A stretch of 64,000 nt of DNA from Bacteroides fragilis. Its GTDB lineage: Bacteria; Bacteroidota; Bacteroidia; Bacteroidales; Bacteroidaceae. Both the position numbers and the translations under genes were made by a program. Below are positions 54,279 through 63,115 of the stretch, in pieces. The notes beneath the pieces were generated by a model that saw only the letters and a list, made by a program, of their open reading frames with translations, did not search any database and was not told where the DNA came from. Each line of letters starts with the position of its first letter. The first letter of the stretch is position 1. The stretch is from positions 4,278,001-4,342,000 of the forward strand of contig NZ_CP018937.1 in NCBI RefSeq assembly GCF_002849695.1. Direction: 5' to 3'.

Positions 54279-55697
54279 ATGTCCACAGAATTATTCTCTA
54301 CCCTGCCCTACAAAGTGGCAGACATCACACTTGCCGAATTTGGTCGCAAGGAAATCGACTTGGCAGAAAAAGAAATGCCCGGCCTTATGGCTCTTCGCGA
54401 AAAATATGGAGAATCCAAACCGTTGAAAGGTGCCCGTATCATGGGTTCGCTGCACATGACAATCCAGACTGCTGTCCTGATTGAAACGCTGGTGGCTTTG
54501 GGAGCTGAAGTCCGTTGGTGCTCTTGCAACATATATTCGACACAAGATCATGCAGCAGCAGCCATTGCAGCTTCAGGTGTTGCTGTATTTGCCTGGAAAG
54601 GTGAAACTTTGGCAGACTATTGGTGGTGTACCTTGCAGGCTCTGAACTTCGAAGGAGGTAAAGGGCCGACAGTGATTGTCGACGATGGCGGGGATGCCAC
54701 AATGATGATCCATGTGGGCTATGAAGCAGAAAATAATGCTGCCGTATTGGACAAAGAGGTACATGCCGAAGATGAAATAGAACTGAACGCCATACTGAAA
54801 AAAGTGCTGGCAGAAGACAAAGAACGCTGGCACCGGGTAGCGGCTGAAGTGCGCGGAGTTTCGGAAGAGACAACGACCGGCGTGCATCGCCTATACCAGA
54901 TGCAGGAAGAAGGCAAGTTGTTGTTCCCTGCCTTCAACGTAAACGACTCGGTTACCAAATCTAAATTCGACAACCTGTATGGTTGCCGCGAATCACTGGC
55001 AGACGGCATTAAACGTGCCACAGACGTAATGATTGCCGGTAAAGTAGTTGTAGTATGCGGTTATGGAGATGTAGGTAAAGGCTGCTCACACTCCATGCGC
55101 TCTTATGGGGCCCGCGTGTTAGTGACAGAAGTCGATCCCATCTGTGCACTTCAGGCCGCTATGGAAGGTTTTGAGGTAGTGACCATGGAGGACGCCTGCA
55201 AAGAAGGTAACATCTTTGTTACCACAACCGGTAACATCGACATCATCCGTATCGATCACATGGAACAGATGAAAGATCAGGCCATTGTTTGCAACATCGG
55301 TCACTTTGACAATGAAATTCAGGTAGATGCCCTGAAACATTACCCGGGTATCAAACGTGTCAATATCAAACCACAGGTAGACCGTTATTATTTCCCTGAC
55401 GGACACAGCATCATTCTGCTGGCAGACGGCCGTTTGGTAAATCTGGGCTGCGCCACAGGACATCCCTCTTTCGTGATGAGCAACTCTTTCACTAACCAGA
55501 CACTGGCACAGATCGAGCTGTTCAACAAGAAATACGACATCAACGTATATCGCTTGCCGAAACACCTGGATGAAGAAGTAGCCCGACTGCATCTTGAAAA
55601 GATCGGCGTAAAGCTGACCAAACTGACTCCTGAGCAGGCTGCCTATATCGGAGTTTCGGTTGACGGCCCATATAAAGCCGACCACTACAGATATTAA
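54279..55697 (+). CDS. ahcY: adenosylhomocysteinase
   Basis: Splits S-adenosylhomocysteine into adenosine and homocysteine, removing the methylation by-product. Start at 54279 gives 472 residues (M-S-T-E-L-F-S-T-L-P-Y-K-V-A-D); the in-frame ATG at 54234 lies before the -7 box. NAD-binding G-Y-G-D-V-G-K-G at about residue 259, substrate-binding H-M-T-I-Q-T-A-V at about 60, and C-terminal K-A-D-H-Y-R-Y. It is the usual bacterial length with the family insertion. Followed by a repeat-rich 104-base gap and the YfhO gene. Confidence 0.97.
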   Translation: MSTELFSTLPYKVADITLAEFGRKEIDLAEKEMPGLMALREKYGESKPLKGARIMGSLHMTIQTAVLIETLVALGAEVRWCSCNIYSTQDHAAAAIAASGVAVFAWKGETLADYWWCTLQALNFEGGKGPTVIVDDGGDATMMIHVGYEAENNAAVLDKEVHAEDEIELNAILKKVLAEDKERWHRVAAEVRGVSEETTTGVHRLYQMQEEGKLLFPAFNVNDSVTKSKFDNLYGCRESLADGIKRATDVMIAGKVVVVCGYGDVGKGCSHSMRSYGARVLVTEVDPICALQAAMEGFEVVTMEDACKEGNIFVTTTGNIDIIRIDHMEQMKDQAIVCNIGHFDNEIQVDALKHYPGIKRVNIKPQVDRYYFPDGHSIILLADGRLVNLGCATGHPSFVMSNSFTNQTLAQIELFNKKYDINVYRLPKHLDEEVARLHLEKIGVKLTKLTPEQAAYIGVSVDGPYKADHYRY

Positions 55698-55701
55698 AAA
55701 G

Positions 55702-55801
55702 TTACGATTGGACGATTTACGAATCACGGTTAAGCCGGATTGTAAATCGTCTAATCCTACAGTCAAACCTCAATCATAAATTGTAAATCGTCTAATCGTA
55801 A
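55702..55801. repeat. three copies of a ~18-23 bp unit between ahcY and the YfhO gene
   Basis: ATTGTAAATCGTCTAATC occurs at 55739-55756 and 55780-55797 (direct). An inverted copy, TTACGATTGGACGATTTAC (one change), lies at 55702-55720. Copies 1 and 3 can form a stem of about 20 bp whose right arm abuts the start codon at 55802. Confidence 0.8.
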
Positions 55802-58303
55802 ATGAAAAAGTTTCTTCCAGACCTTATTGCCATTCTGGCATTCATAGTCATCTCTTTCATCTATTTCTTCCCGGCGATCACTGAAGACCGGATTCTCTTC
55901 CAGCACGACACCGTAGCCGGAGCCGGAGCCGGACAGGAAGCTAAAGAGTACTATGAAAAAACAGGTGAACGCACACGTTGGACAAACGCCCTTTTCGGAG
56001 GAATGCCCACCTACCAGATGTCCCCAAGTTACGACTCCACCGAGCCGCTGACATTCGTACAAAAAGTATATCATCTTTTTCTCCCGAACTACGTATGGCT
56101 CACATTTATCATGATGCTCGGGTTCTATATCCTGCTAAGGGCATTCGGCATACCGGCATGGCTCTCGGGGTTGGGAGGAATTATCTGGGCCTTTTCGTCC
56201 TACTTCTTCATTTTGATTGCTGCCGGACATATCTGGAAATTCATCACCCTTGCCTATATACCACCTACAATAGCAGGTATTGTACTTGCCTACCGGAAAA
56301 GATATTTGTTAGGAGGGATTGTCACTGCTTTGTTCATGGCCATGCAGATTCTGTCCAACCATGTGCAAATGACCTACTATTTCCTGTTTGTCATTCTCTT
56401 CATGGTAGGTGCATTCTTCGAAGATGCCTGGCGCAAAAAAGAACTTCCCCAGTTCTTCAAAGCTACCGGTGTGCTGATTATCGCCGGATTAATCGGTGTA
56501 TCCATCAATCTTTCGAGCCTATACCACACTTACGAGTATAGCAAAGAAACGATGCGTGGCAAAAGTGAGTTGAAATATGAAGGAGCTGCCGCAAAGCAGA
56601 CAAGCAGCGGGCTCAATCGTGACTATATCACCCAATGGAGCTATGGCATCGGCGAAACATTCTCATTACTGGTCCCCAATGTCAAGGGAGGCGCCTCGGT
56701 GCCATTGTCACGAAGTGAAAAGGCAATGGAAAAAGCCAATCCGATGTACAGCAGCCTCTACTCACAACTGACCCAGTACTTCGGCGACCAACCCATGACA
56801 AGCGGTCCTGTCTACGTAGGTGCTTTTGTACTAATGCTTTTCATTCTGGGCTGTTTCATTGTAAAAGGTCCCATGAAATGGGCACTGTTAGGAGCCACCA
56901 TTTTCTCTATCCTGCTTTCGTGGGGTAAAAATTTTATGGGGCTGACAGACTTCTTTATCGATTACATCCCGATGTATAATAAGTTCCGCGCCGTATCCTC
57001 CATTCTGGTAATTGCCGAGTTTACCATTCCCCTGCTCGCAATCCTCACCCTGAAAGAGATACTTACCAAGCCGGAGCTGCTGAAAGAGAAACTGAAATAT
57101 ATCTATATCAGTTTCGGACTGACCGGGGGACTTGCGCTACTTTTTGCCATTGCTCCCCGCCTATTCTTCCCGACTTATATTCCTGCTAACGAGATGGCAG
57201 CCCTGCAGAATGCTCTGCCCGCCGATCAGTTATCACCTATAGTGGCTAATCTTGAAGAGATGCGTGTGCACCTTTTCACTTCTGACGCTTGGCGCAGTTT
57301 CTTTATCGTTACTATCGGTACCCTGCTCTTACTGGCTTACAACGCAAAAAAACTGAAAGCGACCTGGACTGTTGCCGCTATTGCCCTGCTATGCCTGGGA
57401 GACATGTGGAGCGTAAACAAACGCTACTTGTACGACGAACAGTTCGTCCCGAAATCCGAACAGGCTGCAACGTTCCGGAAGAGTCAGACAGATGAACTGA
57501 TCCTGCAAGATCAATCACCGGATTACCGTGTATTGAACTTCGCAGGCAATACATTCGAAGAAAACAATACTTCTTATTGGCACAAGAGCGTAGGTGGCTA
57601 CCATGCTGCCAAACTCCGCCGTTATCAGGAAATGATAGACCATCATATTGCCAAAGAAATGCAGGCAGCCTATCAGGAAGTAGCAACAGCAGGCGGTCAA
57701 ATGGACAGTGTGAACGCAGCTAAATTCCCTGTACTGAATATGCTGAATACAAAGTACTTTATATTCCCTGCCGGGCAACAAGGGCAAACAGTCCCCATTG
57801 AAAATCCATATGCTTTCGGCAATGCGTGGTTCGTAGATAAAGTACAGTACGTGAACAATGCGAACGAAGAAATCGATGCCATCGGGCAAGTCGACCTCCA
57901 ACAAACCGCTATAGTAGACTCTAAGTTTAAAGAGGCCTTGAAAGGGGTGAACGAGAGCTACAAAGACTCACTGTCCACCATCCGGTTGACCGGCTATGAA
58001 CCCAACCAATTAGTATACGAGACTTCCTCGCCCAAAGACGGTGTAGTTGTATTCTCGGAAATATATTATCCGGGATGGACGGCAACCATTGATGGCAAAC
58101 CTGCCGATATTGCCCGTACAGATTACATCTTACGTGCTATGAATGTACCGGCGGGTAAGCATACTATCGAAATGCGTTTTGATCCGCAAAGCCTGCACGT
58201 CACAGAAGGTATTGCATATGGAGCGATGGCATTATTGCTGATAGGAGTAATTATTCTGGTATGGATCAACCGGAAAAAATATGGAGAAAGCATAAAAAAA
58301 TAA
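55802..58303 (+). CDS. YfhO-family multi-pass membrane protein
   Basis: 833 residues. About 12 or more hydrophobic helices (e.g. residues 5-25, 92-112, 120-135, 145-160, 195-212, 340-360, 385-400, 410-425, 440-455, 510-525, 800-820). A periplasmic part (about 530-790) has Y-R-V-L-N-F-A-G-N and ends Y-P-G-W-T-A-T-I-D-G-K-P-A-D-I, the typical YfhO carboxy region. The family resembles GT-C-fold glycosyltransferases acting on lipid-linked sugars; in other bacteria YfhO modifies lipoteichoic acid, a role not possible here. In Bacteroides the acceptor is unknown. Start at 55802 follows a repeat-rich leader; probably read through from ahcY. Confidence 0.82.
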   Translation: MKKFLPDLIAILAFIVISFIYFFPAITEDRILFQHDTVAGAGAGQEAKEYYEKTGERTRWTNALFGGMPTYQMSPSYDSTEPLTFVQKVYHLFLPNYVWLTFIMMLGFYILLRAFGIPAWLSGLGGIIWAFSSYFFILIAAGHIWKFITLAYIPPTIAGIVLAYRKRYLLGGIVTALFMAMQILSNHVQMTYYFLFVILFMVGAFFEDAWRKKELPQFFKATGVLIIAGLIGVSINLSSLYHTYEYSKETMRGKSELKYEGAAAKQTSSGLNRDYITQWSYGIGETFSLLVPNVKGGASVPLSRSEKAMEKANPMYSSLYSQLTQYFGDQPMTSGPVYVGAFVLMLFILGCFIVKGPMKWALLGATIFSILLSWGKNFMGLTDFFIDYIPMYNKFRAVSSILVIAEFTIPLLAILTLKEILTKPELLKEKLKYIYISFGLTGGLALLFAIAPRLFFPTYIPANEMAALQNALPADQLSPIVANLEEMRVHLFTSDAWRSFFIVTIGTLLLLAYNAKKLKATWTVAAIALLCLGDMWSVNKRYLYDEQFVPKSEQAATFRKSQTDELILQDQSPDYRVLNFAGNTFEENNTSYWHKSVGGYHAAKLRRYQEMIDHHIAKEMQAAYQEVATAGGQMDSVNAAKFPVLNMLNTKYFIFPAGQQGQTVPIENPYAFGNAWFVDKVQYVNNANEEIDAIGQVDLQQTAIVDSKFKEALKGVNESYKDSLSTIRLTGYEPNQLVYETSSPKDGVVVFSEIYYPGWTATIDGKPADIARTDYILRAMNVPAGKHTIEMRFDPQSLHVTEGIAYGAMALLLIGVIILVWINRKKYGESIKK

Positions 58304-58332
58304 CCGTCTACAGAGAGCGGTTCATCATTTAC

Positions 58333-58380
58333 AAACACGAACTCCTCAGACAGAAGTAGTCTGAGGAGTTTGTGTTTTAT
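58333..58380 (+). terminator. terminator after the YfhO gene
   Basis: ACTCCTCAGAC (58341-58351) / GTCTGAGGAGT (58359-58369) with an outer AAACAC/GTGTTT extension; T-rich tail. Confidence 0.88.
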
Positions 58381-58564
58381 TCTATACGTAATTTATTATT
58401 AATTCTTTCAGACTCTCTATAACCTCTTTTTCATTGATGACATCTAAAAAAGAGTAGCCTCATCGAAAGTGATAAATTCCGGATTCATATACACCGCTTG
58501 AGTTATTAAAACACATTATTTTTACCCAACACTTAAATCAAGACCTTCAATATCGCTTAGGAAG

Positions 58565-58756
58565 CTATTCTGTAAATTCAGCAATGCGATTATAAGAACA
58601 GCCTGTATCAAATGTGCCATACCTCTTATGCCATTCATCTATATTCAACCGATTCATTGTCCCTAAATTCTTTGAATAAATCGTAGAATCAGCTACAGAA
58701 CTATTCAATGGACGACACAAGGTTATAGAAAAAACATTCTGACATCTTGTTCTATC
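58565..58756 (-). pseudogene. possible C-terminal remnant of an unidentified gene
   Basis: An open minus-strand frame of 63 codons ending in TAG at 58565, bounded upstream by a stop (58757-58759). It reads N-R-L-N-I-D-E-W-H-K-R-Y-G-T-F-D-T-G-C-S-Y-N-R-I-A-E-F-T-E, with natural-looking composition. An ATG lies at 58657 (31 codons), but no promoter was found. I do not recognise the family. It may be a leftover of a lost gene, or chance. Confidence 0.25.
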
Positions 58757-59160
58757 TTAGAGATTAAACAGCAACCAATACAAAAAGGTTGCAATAAAAA
58801 TATATTCAAGTAAATAAATCCGCGATAGCTTTTTGTCATTTTGTCTAAATGTATTCTAAACACCCTTTAGAGTCGTTTTTTTGCACACCATAACAAAGAA
58901 AGAATAAAAAACTCAGAAATAGCGTTGTTCTAAAAATCACATAGCCACCAAATACAGTGAAATACTATAAGAAAGATAATTAGCCGACCCCATTTACTAT
59001 TCACAAGAAAGCCAGATAACAAACGAACGTTCAGAATGATATTAAAAAAAGAGGCCTCTAAAACTTTATTATAGAAAAAAAAGCCACTTTCTTCCCCTGA
59101 ATTAAAGGCTTTTCCAAGAAAAAAAGTGCGTTTTTCATCAGAAAACAAACTTATTATTAA

Positions 59161-59248
59161 TAAGAAGTTAACTTCCTACTCTCAGGAAATTAATTCTCTG
59201 CCGACAGGAAGTTAGTTATTTGCCGGCAGGAAGTTAACTTCGTGCCGG
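59161..59248. repeat. 22-bp tandem repeat, about four degenerate units
   Basis: Units at 59161-59182, 59183-59204, 59205-59226 and 59227-59248. Consensus about CAGGAAGTTAACTTCNTGCCGG, with a palindromic GAAGTTAACTTC core. Only the third and fourth are close matches. The same 22-base period occurs in the repeat at 14948-15008 with a different sequence. Confidence 0.8.
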
Positions 59249-59397
59249 CACCTCTCACATTATTTCCCGGTAACAAGTGATCTAAAAAGAAATATCCGAT
59301 GATTCCTCCTCTATTTCGCTACATTTCGCCAAAGTGGATGTCAGCAAATAAGTAGAATATCAAACATTTTGATACCAAACCACATTTTAAACCATCA

Positions 59398-59446
59398 AAT
59401 TAAAAGCGCCATCCTTCCTCTGAATAGAGGATAAAGGATGGCGCTT
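59398..59446 (-). terminator. terminator after the sulfatase gene
   Basis: AAGCGCCATCCTT (59404-59416) / AAGGATGGCGCTT (59434-59446) with inner CCTC/GAGG. A T-rich tail follows on the minus strand. Confidence 0.88.
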
Positions 59447-59472
59447 GATATAACTTCTTACTAAGCACCTTC

Positions 59473-61013
59473 TTACATAGCAGCAGGTAACGTTACCTTG
59501 AAATTTGGATTTTCCGTATGTTGCCGGTGGATAATTCCAACCATTTTCTTCACAATATCCGGATTCTCGGCAGCTACATTATGGTCTTCATGGATATCTG
59601 TTGCCAAATTATAAAGGAAAGGAATACCTTTCTTAACAACCATTTTCCAATCTCCCATGCGTACGCCTATCTGGTTCGTTTCATTAAATTCCCAATAGAG
59701 AAAATCATGTTTCTTCTGGTTCTTCTTACCCAACAGAGTCCGGGCAAAAGAAATGCCATCAAAATAATCAGATTCTTTCTTCTTATTCACATATTTTTTC
59801 GGGAAATTCTTCACACCCGTCAAATCACACAAGGTAGGCATAATGTCGTAAAAAGCACATTGGTGATCATTCACTGTTCCGGCAGCAACCTGACCGGGCC
59901 AACGAACAATAAACGGAACACGGATACCACCCTCGTAACACTGGCGTTTCAAGCCACGCAACTTCCCGTCACGTCCGAAGAAAGTGGGATCGGCCCCGCC
60001 TTCCTCGTGGGGACCATTATCACTGGTAAAGATGACAATCGTATTTTTATCCAATCCTTTCTCTTCTAACTTCTTCAGGACCTCACCCACATAATGGTCC
60101 AAACGGGTGATCATACCTGCAAACTGTGCATGTACATGGGTGATAGCGTTATATCGGGACCCCTTCTGACCACCAAAAACTTTATCATCAGTAAACTGTG
60201 TCTTGTAATGGTTCAGAATAGAGTCTTCCGGCTGCACCAGTTCTGCGTGAGGCAAAGTATAGGTGAAAACACCGAAAAAAGGTTGATCTTCATTCTGTTT
60301 ATCGATCCATTCCATCGCTTTCTGATGAATCAAATCGGCTGAGTATTGAGTACGTTTATGATAATCGGGACCGTACATCGAATATTTGATATTCTCTTCC
60401 ATCACAACACGTACGACACCCGTATCGCCCAACGACGGGCTATAACGGTTCAGGAAATTGGGATAATAGAGGTGGGCCTGAAATTGACAGATATATCCAT
60501 AATATTCATCGATCCCCCTTTTATCGGGAGTGGACACAGAACCTTCGTACCCCCTGCCCATTTGCCAAACATGCCGGTAGTATATCCGTTATCTTTCATG
60601 ATCTCAGGCAGAATGATATGTTCCGGATCATAAGGGTGTTGTCCGACAACCGAAAACTCTTTATTATCGCCATACATCACCGTAGATGCTTGAGTCCAAT
60701 ACTCTTTATTACCACGGACTTCGCAATGTCCGGCATGCTGTCCGGTCATCAACGAGGCACGCGAAGGTGCGCTCACCGGACTTCCGGCATAGGCTTGCGT
60801 AAAGCGCATACCTTCACGGGCCATGTTGTCGATGTTGGGCGTACTGATGTATGGCTGTCCGTAGCAACCCAAATCTCCGTACCCCATGTCATCGCACATG
60901 ATAAAGATGATATTCGGTTTTTGAGGGTTATGTGCCTTCTCTTTATGGGCAAATGCTTGCGAGCCACCCAGCCCGACAAGCAATGCACTGCTATAAATGA
61001 TTTTATGGTTCAT
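59473..61013 (-). pseudogene. S1-family sulfatase, broken by a single-base frameshift in a G tract
   Basis: Sulfatase of the formylglycine type, which removes sulfate from host or plant glycans. The N-terminal part (61013 to about 60555) has a signal peptide, metal-binding P-N-I-I-F-I-M-C-D-D-M-G-Y-G-D and the modified-residue motif S-A-P-S-R-A-S-L-M-T-G (Ser type). The rest, in another frame, has I-F-T-S-D-N-G-P-H-E-E-G-G and ends in a complete C-terminus. Adding one G to the run of five (60550-60554, minus strand) joins G-K-W-A-G-G to Y-E-G-S and gives 513 residues, normal for the family. Could be a true frameshift, phase variation, or a sequencing error. Confidence 0.85.
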
Positions 61014-61034
61014 TCGTTGGGTTTATTTCGATTT

Positions 61035-61116
61035 CACCACAGATTACACGGATTTTCACAGATTAATAATTTATTTCACTGAGAGCTAAGTTAAATAATC
61101 TGTGTAATCTGTGGTG
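61035..61116. repeat. 20-bp inverted repeat between susD and the sulfatase
   Basis: CACCACAGATTACACGGATT (61035-61054) and AATCTGTGTAATCTGTGGTG (61097-61116), one mismatch, 42-base loop. The inner sequence repeats CACAGATTA. The CCACAGATTACACAGATT word is, to my knowledge, a common intergenic repeat in bacteria. Could act as an attenuator between the two genes. Confidence 0.75.
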
Positions 61117-61144
61117 AGTTTGGTTCATTTATATTCCGCTTCAG

Positions 61145-63094
61145 TTATTCCCATCCCGGATTGTTAGGTGCAAGTGCAGGATTCAGAATAATCTCCTGGC
61201 TGGGAACTTCATAAAGATAATATCTCTCCTGCCAGCCTTCGCCTGCTTTGATAGGGTCGGGTTGCAGATAGATATATCCTTCTGTCATGGCTCCGTCGGC
61301 AGGATCCGGTCCGCCGGTCGTTTCATCCAGCAAGAACTGGGCACCATGTCTGAACTTATCTTTCGTCATCCACATTCCTTTGAGCTGACGATTAAGGAAC
61401 CAGGGAGCCATTCTCCAACGACGGATATCATAGAATCCGAAGCCTTCACCCATTAACTCGATAATACGTTCACGACGGACTTCCCACAAAACAGGATCTA
61501 CCAGAACACCTTGTTCATTACCTTTCGGGTAATAGCGGCCACGATTCGGGTCAAAGCTATCGTTGATCTCGGCAACCTTCATATCTGCCACACCGGCACG
61601 TTTACGTAGTTTATTGATAGACTCGTCGGCCACTGCCTGAGTGAACTGTCCTGTCTCGCACATGGCCTCAGCATAATTCAGCAATACCTCTTCGATTTTG
61701 AAGATAGGTTTATCCGATGTGTTCAGAGTGATACCTCCATTTCGGTTCGTTTCCCAGTTGCTCCAGTTCTTCCAGAAGTAATATCCCGAACGGCTTCTCA
61801 CGAAACCTGTAGCTCCGATACCTCCCATAAAGTTGGGTGAAGAAGGAACCAGTGAGGCTGCCCAGTTCTGTCCGGGCAGACGTTTCATGCCGATACCGGG
61901 GTTATCACACGATTCGTTAGGTCCCATTATGTCAATGTATTCACGGTCGGCAGGATCATCGGTATAATCCCATGTTCTGGGATCATCTTTCGTCTTGGCC
62001 TTTGCTTTTACTTTATACGGAGGCATCACCACATGATATAAACGCGGGTCACGGTCGCGGAAAGTAGCGTATGGCGTTTTGTCTCCATGATAGTTCTCAG
62101 AAGTAGCAATCGGCTTACCGTCCTTACACAGATAAAGATCAACTGTATGCTGGTTCATCTCCACATTATGGCTATCCATGTGTTCCAATGCACTGAAGTT
62201 GGCCATCTTGATGTCCTGAACAAACTCCATGTACAGGATGACTCCCGGCACTTTGCCCAAATCTTCTGTAGTCCACATCTCCCCATATCCGGCTGCAGGC
62301 TGACCGTCTGTTCCGTAGTAAAGAGTAGGATAATCATTCATCAACAGGCGAGACACCCGGATACATTCGTCAAAGAACTTCTGGGCACCCTCCATTCCGT
62401 GATATTTGCGCCAAGTGGCTTCACGCAACGTAAATCGTGAGATAGCTGCACGAATACAATCACGATTGATGGTATTCGCACCGTCTTGTTTCTCAAAATC
62501 CCCGATATTCGCTTCAGCCCATTTCAAACGATTCAATACGGAGTCTGCTACAATCTCACGGTCAACACGGGGGCCGTAAGCTTCGGGAGAACTTTCGTTA
62601 AGAACCGTATTGACCCAAGGCACTGCCCCGAAACGGTTGATAAGCTCCATGTACCAATATGAGTGGAAGAAATATCCCACCGCACGCCAATGGTCTTTTT
62701 CAGCATCAGTCATTTCTGACTTATCGATATTGGCAAGCAAGATGTTAGCACGACGGAATGTGCCGGAAAATCCCCAGCCATTGCCCGAAGCCACACTCTG
62801 CACCCTTCCGAAAGCATAGTCATTACCTGACTCATTGGCACGACTCTCCAAGTATCCGGCATTCATATCACCTGCGTAACAAGATCCTTGCCCGGTTCCG
62901 TTGATAGTATTGGCTATATTATTGTCTTTGAATATCTCATAGCAGGGCCATGCAAACGACTTAAAGTTATCGTAAGATTTAAAAGCATTATTCTCTGTCA
63001 GACTGGTGACAGGCGCATGCTCCAAAAAGCTGTCATTACATCCGGCCAGTCCGATTCCGGCTAAAATAGCCAATGATAGATATATCTTTTTCAT
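61145..63094 (-). CDS. SusD-family lipoprotein (third)
   Basis: 649 residues. Lipobox G-L-A-G-C (Cys19), then N-D-S-F-L-E-H-A-P-V-T-S-L-T. Helical SusD features include G-Y-F-F-H-S-Y-W-Y-M-E-L-I-N-R-F-G and, near the end, V-R-R-E-R-I-I-E-L-M-G-E-G-F-G-F-Y-D-I-R-R-W-R. It ends L-A-P-N-N-P-G-W-E. It follows susC after 21 bases and precedes a broken sulfatase. Hence a PUL for a sulfated glycan is likely. It is separated from the sulfatase by an inverted-repeat hairpin. Confidence 0.94.
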   Translation of the reverse strand: MKKIYLSLAILAGIGLAGCNDSFLEHAPVTSLTENNAFKSYDNFKSFAWPCYEIFKDNNIANTINGTGQGSCYAGDMNAGYLESRANESGNDYAFGRVQSVASGNGWGFSGTFRRANILLANIDKSEMTDAEKDHWRAVGYFFHSYWYMELINRFGAVPWVNTVLNESSPEAYGPRVDREIVADSVLNRLKWAEANIGDFEKQDGANTINRDCIRAAISRFTLREATWRKYHGMEGAQKFFDECIRVSRLLMNDYPTLYYGTDGQPAAGYGEMWTTEDLGKVPGVILYMEFVQDIKMANFSALEHMDSHNVEMNQHTVDLYLCKDGKPIATSENYHGDKTPYATFRDRDPRLYHVVMPPYKVKAKAKTKDDPRTWDYTDDPADREYIDIMGPNESCDNPGIGMKRLPGQNWAASLVPSSPNFMGGIGATGFVRSRSGYYFWKNWSNWETNRNGGITLNTSDKPIFKIEEVLLNYAEAMCETGQFTQAVADESINKLRKRAGVADMKVAEINDSFDPNRGRYYPKGNEQGVLVDPVLWEVRRERIIELMGEGFGFYDIRRWRMAPWFLNRQLKGMWMTKDKFRHGAQFLLDETTGGPDPADGAMTEGYIYLQPDPIKAGEGWQERYYLYEVPSQEIILNPALAPNNPGWE

Positions 63095-63115
63095 TTTTAA
63101 TTCTTGGTTATGCGT

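Larger units (their letters stand above)
58381..59397. other. gene-poor stretch of about 1 kb
   Basis: No intact gene recognised. It contains a possible coding remnant on the minus strand (58565-58756), AT-rich unassigned sequence, and a 22-bp tandem repeat (59161-59248). Short open frames such as 58930-59148 (minus) have no recognisable features. Confidence 0.6.

Noticed and set aside
58930..59148. 72-codon minus-strand frame
   Set aside because: AT-rich gap sequence, Phe-rich product, no promoter and no family resemblance.
59161..59248. Possible CRISPR array
   Set aside because: Units are contiguous and degenerate with no unique spacers.
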